Assembly: GCA_036245805.1 (NCBI GenBank)
Contig: BTRK01000004.1
Location: forward strand, 6,572,001-6,636,000
Reading direction: 5' to 3'
Source of the DNA: Pristionchus mayeri
Taxonomy: Eukaryota; Nematoda; Chromadorea; Rhabditida; Neodiplogasteridae
Length of the DNA: 64,000 nucleotides
Of the stretch, positions 56,213 to 64,000 are shown one piece after another (the first letter of the stretch is position 1; each line of letters opens with the position of its first letter). Both the position numbers and the translations under genes were made by a program. The notes below the pieces were generated by a model. It searched no databases. It was not told the DNA's origin and worked only from the letters and a program-made list of their open reading frames with translations.

Positions 56213-59200
56213 CTATCGTCCATATAAATCGTGCGGGTCTACTTCAACAAAGTTCGCGGGTGCGGCCATCGCGGGCGGGCCTGGCTCCGCCGATCGGATC
56301 ACCTTCGCTTTCGCTGCGGCTGCTGCGGCTGCTGCAGCTGCAGCCTTGGCCTTAGCCTTAGCTCGCGCAACCTTAGCCCTGCCCTTAGCGACGACCTTCT
56401 TCTTGTACCCTTCTCCCTTGGCGGCGGGCGCTTCAGTGGAAGCAGGTTCTCCTACAATCAACTCATTTTAAATATTCGTTGAAGCAATCACTGAAATACA
56501 TTGTCCATTTACGAATACACTAACGTTATTAAGCTACACGATTTTCGATTTCGAAATGATGTAATGAGTAACTTCTAAGCCCATTGATGGAATGCTTGAT
56601 GGAAAACCTATGGATAATATCATAGATCAAGAATGGATTTGCCTACCTCCTCCCTCCTCGCCTCCGTACTCCTTCCCTCCTCCAACAGGCGCGGCCCCTT
56701 CCTTCTTGTCATAGTCAGATCCCTTCATTCCCTCTTCTTCCTTCGGTGCCTCAGGCTTCTCTCCATCTCCCCCATACTCCTTCCCTCCTCCTTCCTTCTT
56801 CCCTTCGTCCTCAGCTGGCTTCTCTTCCTCCTTCTTTCCTTCTTCAGGTTTTTCCTCATCCTTCTTCCCTTCATCTCCTCCATACTCCTTTCCTCCTCCT
56901 CCAGAGGATTCTGCTCCCTGAAAGAAAACATTTTTCAGAAGTATTTCGCATGATTGATTTGTATGTATTAGAGTTTGAAAGACGATATCACGTCCATTCA
57001 CATTATACCCCACCTCGTTAACAAAATAGACCGAGGGTGTGCACAAAATGATGATATGACAGCTCGAAATTCGAAGTATGCATTGAACAGTTCCTCACCT
57101 TCATCTCCTCCTCCTTCGGTGCTTCCCCACCTCCTCCCTTCTTATCGTAGTCCGATCCCTTTTCCTCTTCTTTGGGTGCTTCAGTTCCCTTCTCTCCATC
57201 TCCTCCGTACTCCTTCATTCCATCTCCTGACTTCCCTTCCTCCTCGGCTGGTTTTTCCTCCTCTTTCTTTCCCTCATCTCCAGCAGGCTTCTCTTCCTCC
57301 TTCTTTCCTTCATCTCCTCCATATTCCTTCCCACCTCCTTCCTTCTTTCCCTCATCTTCAGCTGGTTTCTCTTCTTCCTTCTTTCCTTCTTCCTCAGCTG
57401 GCTTTTCTTCCTCTTTCTTTCCTTCATCTCCTCCATATTCCTTCCCTCCTCCCTCCTTCTTTCCCTCATCTTCAGCTGGTTTTTCTTCCTCTTTCTTTCC
57501 TTCGTCTCCTCCATATTCCTTCCCTCCTCCTTCCTTCTTTCCTTCATCTTCAGCGGGTTTCTCTTCTTCCTTCTTTCCTTCATCCTCTGCTGGTTTTCCT
57601 TCCTCTTTCTTTCCTTCATCTCCTCCATACTCCTTTCCTCCTCCTTCCTTCTTTCCCTCATCTTCGGCTGGTTTCTCCTCTTCCTTCTTTCCCTCATCTT
57701 CGGCTGGTTTCTCCTCTTCCTTCTTTCCTTCATCCCCTCCGTATTCCTTTCCTCCTTCCTTCTTTCCTTCATCTTCAGCTGGTTTTTCTTCCTCTTTCTT
57801 TCCTTCGTCTCCTCCATATTCCTTCCCTCCTCCTTCCTTCTTTCCTTCATCTTCAGCGGGTTTCTCTTCTTCCTTCTTTCCTTCATCCTCTGCTGGTTTT
57901 CCTTCCTCTTTCTTTCCTTCATCTCCTCCATACTCCTTTCCTCCTCCTTCCTTCTTTCCCTCATCTTCGGCTGGTTTCTCCTCTTCCTTCTTCCCTTCAT
58001 CCCCTCCATATTCCTTCCCTCCTCCTTCCTTCTTTCCTTCATCTTCAGCGGGTTTCTCTTCTTCCTTCTTTCCTTCATCCTCAGCTGGTTTTTCTTCATC
58101 TTTCTTTCCTTCATCTCCTCCATACTCCTTTCCTCCTCCTTCCTTCTTTCCCTCATCTTCGGCTGGTTTCTCCTCTTCCTTCTTTCCCTCATCTTCGGCT
58201 GGTTTCTCCTCTTCCTTCTTTCCTTCATCCCCTCCGTATTCCTTTCCTCCTTCCTTCTTTCCTTCATCTTCAGCTGGTTTTTCTTCTTCTTTCTTTCCTT
58301 CATCTCCTCCATATTCCTTTCCTCCTTCCTTCTTTCCTTCATCTTCAGCTGGTTTTTCTTCTTCTTTCTTTCCTTCATCTCCTCCATATTCCTTTCCTCC
58401 TTCCTTCTTCCCTTCATCTTCGGCTGGTTTCTCCTCTTCCATCTTTATTTCATCTCCAGCAGGCTTCTCTTCCTCCTTCTTTTCCTCATCACCTCCATAC
58501 TCCTTTCCTCCTCCTTTCTTGGGTGCCTCCTCCTCCTTCTTCTCTTCTTCTCCTCCATAATCCTTCTTTCCCTTCTCCAAATCCTCCGGCATGGGTTCAT
58601 GTGCAGGTGGTTGCTTCGCTCCTCCCTTTGGCCTCTCCATCTCCTTCATTCCTCCGTATCCCTTCCCTCTCGGCCTCATCTCCTCACTGTTGCCTCCCAT
58701 CGGTTTCTCCTTCCTTCCTCCTCCTTCCTTTCCTCTCGGTCTCATCTCTTCACTGTTACCTCCCATTGGTCTCTCCTTCTTTCCTCCCGTCACTCTCTGT
58801 CTCATCTCCTCTTCGCTGCTGCTGCTCTTCATCTTCATCTTCTCCATCATCGATCCTCCTCTGTTTCTGCTCATCTCTGGACAGTGACAGTATCCTCCAT
58901 CCAGACCAGGCCGGCCATCGTGACCCTCAGGACCAGGCGGACCAGTGATTCCCTGTTCTCCCTCCTCTCCCTCATCTCCATCGGCTCCAGGGATGCCCGG
59001 TTCACCAGTTGGACCGTCAGCGCCCGCCTTTCCAGCCTCTCCGGCAGGTCCTGTGGGTCCGTGCTGTCCCTTGGGTCCGGGTCGTCCGATCGGCTTCCGT
59101 CCGTCCATGCCCTTTTCTCCGGGCGCACCCGTTGGTCCGGGCCGTCCGATGGATCCGGGCCCGCCGATGAACCCGGGCATGCCTGGCATTCCATCTCGTC

Positions 59201-61498
59201 CGTCTCCTCCTCGTGCTCCGTCGGGTCCCGCCATTCCTCGTAGACCCGGACTGCCATGTCGACCGGGCGGGCCAGCGGGTCCGGGGTTACAGTAGAAACA
59301 GCGAGCCATCGGCATGTTGTCCATGGAGATGTCGTCAGAGTCCACTCCCGCTTGTCCGTCCATCCCATTGAGACCATTGGGGCCGGGCATACCTGAGAAT
59401 AGAAATGTTTAAATATATTGTTAAATATTACGTGTCTTGTATACCATCTCATTATTTCTTGCTACCTCACCTAACGGAATAAATGAATGAATGAATGTTG
59501 ATCAACGTTTCAGCTTCAGCTATGATATATGTCGTGATAGCAAAGCGACCATTAGCAAAGCGGAACCATAGAGTGTACCTGGTGATCCTTTGGGCCCGGT
59601 CGGTCCTTTCGGGCATTTGTTCTTCGCATTGCAGTTGCATCCGGAAGAGATCTCGATGCCCGGTGCCTTGCCTTTGTGCTGAAAAGATTCACTCTAGCCA
59701 GTACTGATATGGCACAACAAAGGGAGCATACATAGATCAAATAGGCAGCGTATTATCACGTTAGCATGTTGGCAAAAATCGAAAAAAAACCGTTGACTGG
59801 GCGATATTTGTACTCGTAATGCAGAATGAGCGGGAAATCTAGCACATAACACGAAATCTCACTGCGGCGAATAGTTTTGGTAAATCGATAGGGAAATATT
59901 TGGCTTTTTGAAGGACCCACCTCTCCTCCGTGCGAGTCCCCTCGTTCCTCCTCACTGCTACTGGTCATGCTAGGCCGCTTCGGCCCTGCCGGTCGCTCCT
60001 AAACGATTAAAGATAGATCTCTCCTGCTTCCGATGAAAGATCAGAATCTTCCTCCAGCCTTCCTAGTTTGTGCACAACGGATTTTTTCCCCGAAATTCAG
60101 GTAACCACCACGTAAGTTTTCATAATACATGGATTGGTTGAAATGATGAGTCCTGTGGAGAATGAATAGGCCCTCGGTTCCCGAACGCAAGTTCATGCGC
60201 TCACCTTTGCCTTCATTGCCATGGCCTTCTTCATCATCACTGCCATCATTTCGGGAGTCATCTCCATCGGAGGAGGAGGCATGCTAGCCGGAGACATCGC
60301 TAAACGAGTCAATTTTTGAATATAACTTATTTTGTATTGAATCTCAGACGTTACAGAGACAAATATTAATTATGAATAAATCTGCGTACTAATAATTTTT
60401 TTTCGTCCGTTTATGTGAATACCTTTCTGCATATTTTGAGTCGAATGTGCACTAACCGCCCATTCCCTTCATCATGGACTTCATCATTCCCATCATCTTG
60501 TCGTACGGGCTGCCCTTCTCCTCCTCTTCCTTCTCCCCTCCTCCTCCCATCATTCCATCTGAAGCATTGAGGAGTTGCGCTTTGTGTACATCCTGATTTC
60601 GGTCTCCAAAGAAGAAATTCTTTGCACTAATAAATTATTGTACTAATAAATGGAGAGAGTACTCACCATAGGGCATCTTTCCTCCTTTCTCTCCCTCCTC
60701 CCCATCCCCAGACATCATCTTCTCACCATCTAAAATACAGAGATGAAACCGGCTGGAAGACCGAGTGTCTCACCCGGTCCATATGGCATCTTTCCTTCAC
60801 CCATCGCCTCCATCATCTTCTCCATCTCTCCCTCGCCCATCTTCCCATACGGAGCCTTCCCTCCGTCTCCCTTTTCCCCTGAATTTATCTTTTTTTGATA
60901 ATATTTGCTAAAAAATACAAAAATGTGATATCTTAAACGATAAATGTGATGACTAAGTCGGTATTTGAGTGAACCACAGTAGTCTCACCATCTCCTCCTT
61001 CCTCTCCCTTCTTCTCGTCCCCATCATAGGGTGTTCTCTTGCCATTCCTCCACATCGCCTCTCTCTTGCCTCTTGGGTGCAATTCTATCAGGTCTCGCCA
61101 CATGTCGTCGGTCGCACTCTGATTAAATAATTAAAAAAAGTAAAGGTGCAGCCAGGCAATCGAATATACAACCGTCAGGATACTGCCACGCTAAGTGGAT
61201 CAATAAGGTCTGCACCAACTACCGATGAGAAGGAGAAAGTGCTCTGATAATCACAAAACAATAAAACCTGAGCGAAACGTACTCGGAACATGGACATTTC
61301 AGTGTCAAGCTCGCTCCAGAAGCGATTTATACTCGAGTAAATTCCTATCTGAAATTGTTCACATAGTCAAGATGCATCAACAGAACGAATAAAGGGTGAA
61401 TAAACGAATAATCGGAGGCTGACCATGATTAGCAATGATAGAAGCATCGCGAGCGCGCTGAGCGTCGAGGCCAGACTGGCCGCCGACGATAACTTCAT
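56213..61498 (-). CDS. Cuticle collagen with a giant Lys/Glu/Gly-Tyr repeat tail
   Basis: Exons, 5' to 3' on the minus strand: 61424-61498, 61283-61348, 60989-61118, 60774-60878, 60667-60729, 60457-60558, 60205-60299, 59921-59998, 59579-59678, 57099-59392, 56647-56917, 56213-56451. The start is collagen-like: MKLSSAASLASTLSALAMLL, a signal anchor, then SINRFWSELDTEMSMFRSAT and a furin-type site RGKRE. Next come Met/Gly/Pro-Tyr-rich pieces (GKMPYG; DKMMGMMKSMMKGMGG). The big exon encodes a Gly-X-Y domain of about 125 residues (CNPGPAGPPGRHGSPGLRGM onward) closed by CHC. About 440 residues built from EEEKPAEDEGKK and EGGGKEYGGDEGKK units follow. The tail is Ala/Lys-rich and ends VEVDPHDLYGR. 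The collagen part should be secreted and assembled in cuticle; the role of the charged repeat is unknown. Exon boundaries in the Met-rich part are provisional. Confidence 0.85.
57225..58560 (-). repeat. Coding tandem repeat of two alternating modules
   Basis: About 1.3 kb of tandem units coding EEEKPAEDEGKK (36 bp, module A) and EGG(G)KEYGGDEGKK (39-42 bp, module B), arranged mostly A-B, sometimes A-A-B. The minus strand is almost all purine. Units are nearly identical in DNA, suggesting recent expansion or homogenisation. Confidence 0.93.
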
Positions 61499-61560
61499 CG
61501 CCTCTCCTCTTCCTTCCTCTGAGTCGGCGATCGTCGTCTCTCCTCCATCCGGCTCCGGCC

Positions 61561-61567
61561 CTTTATA
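61561..61567 (-). promoter_or_regulatory. TATA box of the minus-strand collagen
   Basis: On the minus strand, GGGTATAAAGGG lies 63 bp upstream of the start codon at 61498, a usual distance for a short 5' UTR. Nematode collagen genes commonly have TATA boxes. Confidence 0.7.
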
Positions 61568-62294
61568 CCCCCGGCAACCGGCTTCACGCCAATCCTTTGT
61601 TCTTCCCCGGCCGCTCGAGCGCATAACCCAAATCGGATCCGGTAGTTAACTTGTTGGCGGGCGATTTCGCTCTCGGGAGCAGCAGAATGGCCAATCAGCG
61701 AAAGTGGACGAAGTGGCACTTCTTTAATGGGGAATTCCTATAGTGAATTATGTCTTCCATCTGTCTATAATGGAACAAATGCACCTGGGAATCGTGCATG
61801 CTGTGATGCAAACATTTACGAGTATTGGATAATTGAGCTGTTGTTCACTTGGTTACAACTCAAGGTGAGCATTCCGAGCATGCCTTCTGTAATACATGAA
61901 AATATCTTTCCCGATTCCTTCAATTTTCCAATTCTCTTCAATCTACTGTCGTCCTATGTTGACATTCTCATATGTGCTTTCTAGTCCATCGTTGATCTCT
62001 ACCGTTCTATTGAAATTCTTGAGCTGTCTTCACTCATGGTCGTTGGTTGCTCTCCTACCGTAAATTGGGTCGGTATTGCGTGGTGGTAGTGCTAATATAG
62101 ATGCAGCTGGCACCCTCGCGAACGCTTACCTTTGACCCAATTCGCTCCTTACTCACTACTAGTGCATTCCGATTTGCTACTCAAGGCTACTCGTCGTCTC
62201 TTCTTCTCTCCCGATCACCTTATCTCTCCACTAATCTCTCACGTCTGGGAACGCTTCTCTCTTCGGTGCGGGGGTCATTGCCCCCTCTCCCCTC
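61568..62294. other. Shared upstream region of the two collagen genes
   Basis: About 730 bp between two outward-facing TATA boxes. No gene is supported. It should contain the regulatory sites that time both collagen genes; no specific site is claimed. Confidence 0.55.
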
Positions 62295-62302
62295 TTTATA
62301 AG
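62295..62302 (+). promoter_or_regulatory. TATA box of the plus-strand collagen
   Basis: TTTATAAG lies 41 bp before the start codon at 62336, leaving room for a very short 5' UTR. Confidence 0.75.
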
Positions 62303-62335
62303 GGCTGAACCCCCTCCCAATCGCATCCCTCAACG

Positions 62336-63788
62336 ATGGAGATCGACCGTGCTCTCAAGATCCGTGCCTACCGAGTGGTGGGAGTGACTACTCTCTCCTT
62401 CGCCGTCCTTTCCATCCTCGCCGTCTGCGTCACCCTCCCTCTCGTCTACAACTACGTGAACCACGTCTCCATCCGCATGAACGCCGAGCTGCGCCAGTGC
62501 ACCGTAAGCCGTATTTTCTTCGAGCACGCACCCGGATTTGATCTGATCAACGCCCAGCGATAAACTCCTTCTTCCCCCCCCAATCTAGACGCTATCCAAC
62601 ACGCACATACTGTCTCCATTTCGGTTTTGGGGGGTAAAAATAGCAAATTTGGGGTGTCATTCGTGCTCTCTCCATATTTCTTCAATTGCAGGCCACGGTG
62701 CAGCAGGTGTGGATGGACGTTTCCAATGCTCGCTTCCTCGCCCCTCATCCCAAGTCGAACCGAACTGCGAGAGTGGCCAGAGGCGTCGGCTACGAGACCG
62801 CTCCCACCGACAGACCCGAGCCGCCCGTGACCTACGAGGCCGTCAAGGAGGTTGGCCTTCTTATCGAAATATTGATTGATTACCACTTGCTAGATCTGTG
62901 ATCGTAGCCACTTAATTAACATTTCAGGTTAGCGCCTACTCCTTCCCCGCTCCCGACGAGCTGAACACGGACGCGGCCGCCACCGAGGCCCCCACCGATG
63001 CTCCCTACGCCCAGCCCACCGATGCCCCCACCACCGTCGAGGCAGCCACCGAGCCAGCCCCCGCCGAGGACAGCACCGAGGCTCCCTTCCTTGAGTTGAC
63101 CACTGACGAGCCCACCACCACCACCTACTCGCCCAACTACTCCTCCGAAGAGCCTGCTGCCGAGGCGTCCTCTTGCTCCGGCTGCTGCCTGCCCGGTCCT
63201 CCCGGTCCCGATGGACCTCCCGGAAAGCCCGGACCCAACGGATACCACGGCACTCCCGGACTTCCCGGAAACCCCGGACGTCCTCCCAGCCAGCCCTGCG
63301 AGCCCGTCACGACTCCTCCTTGCCCTGTGTGCGAAGCGGGAGCTCCCGGAGAAGCCGGACCCGACGGTGAGGCTGGAGCCGATGGAGCCCCAGGAGATGC
63401 AGGAGCCCCCGGAGCCGACGGAAACCCCGGAGAGCCTGGACCCGCTGGATCCGCCGGTAGACCCGGAGCAGCCGGCAAACCCGGTCAGCCCGGAAAGCCC
63501 GGAAAGGATGCGCAGAACGGACGACCCGTCCCTGGTCACAATGGAGCCGCAGGCAAGCCCGGTCCCGTCGGACCCCCCGGACGCGCTGGAGCCCCCGGAG
63601 CACCTGGCAGAAACGGCAACCCTGGATCGAAGGGGCAGTCGGGAGGTTCTGGAGCCCCCGGAGACGACGGGCAGAACGGAGAGCCCGGACCTGACGGTAC
63701 TCCCGGAGCATCCGGAGAGAAGGGCATCTGCCCCAAGTACTGCGCCCTCGACGGAGGAGTCTTCTTCGAGGACGGAAGCCGTCGCTAA
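62336..63788 (+). CDS. Cuticle collagen (col family)
   Basis: Structural protein of the nematode cuticle. Three exons, 62336-62503, 62692-62850 and 62928-63788, join in phase to 395 aa. The N-terminus has the Col_cuticle_N layout: KIRAYRVVGVTTLSFAVLSI as signal anchor, YNYVNHVSIRMNAELRQC, then a furin-type site in NRTARVAR. A Thr/Pro/Ala-rich linker with many TEAPT and TDAPT units follows (likely O-glycosylated). The Gly-X-Y region starts at CSGCCLPGPPGPDGPPGKPG, is broken at CEPVTTPPCPVC, continues for about 130 residues, and ends with CPKYC before a short tail. The Cys pairs would form the inter-chain bonds typical of these collagens. Codon use is highly biased (CCC and GGA), as expected for strong expression. 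Confidence 0.96.
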
Positions 63789-63878
63789 GCAGCCACACCC
63801 TCATCCTCTCTCTTTGACCTACCCGAGAGCATCTCATTCGTTCACATCCTGTCGTACGGGTATTGCAGCAGAGTCAGG

Positions 63879-63884
63879 AATAAA
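63879..63884 (+). terminator. Poly-A signal of the plus-strand collagen
   Basis: AATAAA lies 91 bp after the stop codon at 63788. Confidence 0.7.
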
Positions 63885-64000
63885 GCATGCACTCATCATT
63901 CCCTTTTCGATCACACATCAAAGGCTCCACTTCATCTCTGTGGGGGAGGGGGGAGGGACATCATCAAAAGGGCGGTAGACCCGATCTTTACGGTCCATCG

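Noticed and set aside
57215..58417. 400-codon second minus-strand frame (Lys/Arg/Glu/Met-rich)
   Set aside because: A shifted reading of the same repeat; the collagen frame has exon-phase continuity and recognisable domains.
56975..58948. 657-codon plus-strand frame opposite the collagen
   Set aside because: It is the antisense reading of the purine-rich collagen repeat (monotonous Leu/Pro/Ser/His), with no family features; openness follows from the base composition.

Overview
The window is nuclear DNA from a nematode. It shows many short introns, two cuticle collagens with the nematode-type N-terminus, pyrimidine-rich acceptors just upstream of several start codons (consistent with spliced-leader trans-splicing), and protein matches to metazoan families throughout. 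The species cannot be told from the sequence. Coding exons are GC-richer than introns. Besides the usual TTTCAG acceptors, several introns seem to end in TTGAG or AAG, and four have GC donors, so this is unlikely to be a close relative of C. elegans. All gene models were assembled by eye from frame, splice-site and phase consistency; exon edges may be off by a base or two.

Layout. Plus strand: an EAAT-type glutamate transporter (0.36-6.2 kb), a fatty acyl-CoA reductase (7.35-11.1 kb) and a GH37 trehalase (13.3-17.7 kb). Minus strand: a small Pmp3-like membrane protein with a helical tail (18.5-19.9 kb). Plus: a divergent ADP/ATP carrier (21.3-23.3 kb), an EDEM1-like GH47 protein (24-28.6 kb), the mitochondrial calcium uniporter pore MCU (30.1-33.0 kb) and an SLC35A-type nucleotide-sugar transporter (33.7-35.5 kb). 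Minus: three closely spaced genes, ATP synthase gamma (48.3-49.8 kb), exportin-4 (40.3-47.9 kb) and an RCCD1-like RCC1-repeat protein (35.7-39.9 kb), a possible operon. Plus: a secreted, probably GPI-anchored protein of unknown function (52.6-55.8 kb). Last come two head-to-head cuticle collagens with TATA boxes; the minus-strand one carries a huge Lys/Glu/Gly repeat (56.2-61.5 kb) and the plus-strand one is conventional (62.3-63.8 kb).

Three genes (ADP/ATP carrier, MCU, ATP synthase gamma) serve mitochondrial energy and calcium handling. FAR, EDEM1 and the sugar transporter act in ER/Golgi lipid and glycoprotein work. The collagens build cuticle.

The introns are rich in small mobile elements. 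The commonest is a palindromic MITE (at least ten copies) with 8-bp target duplications and an internal TGACGTCA, identical to the consensus cAMP-response element. There are also TA-flanked MITEs, further hAT-like MITEs, a tRNA-derived SINE with a perfect 13-bp target duplication and poly-A tail, and two large inverted repeats (about 1.1 and 1.2 kb) side by side in one intron, the first with a tRNA-like segment in each arm.
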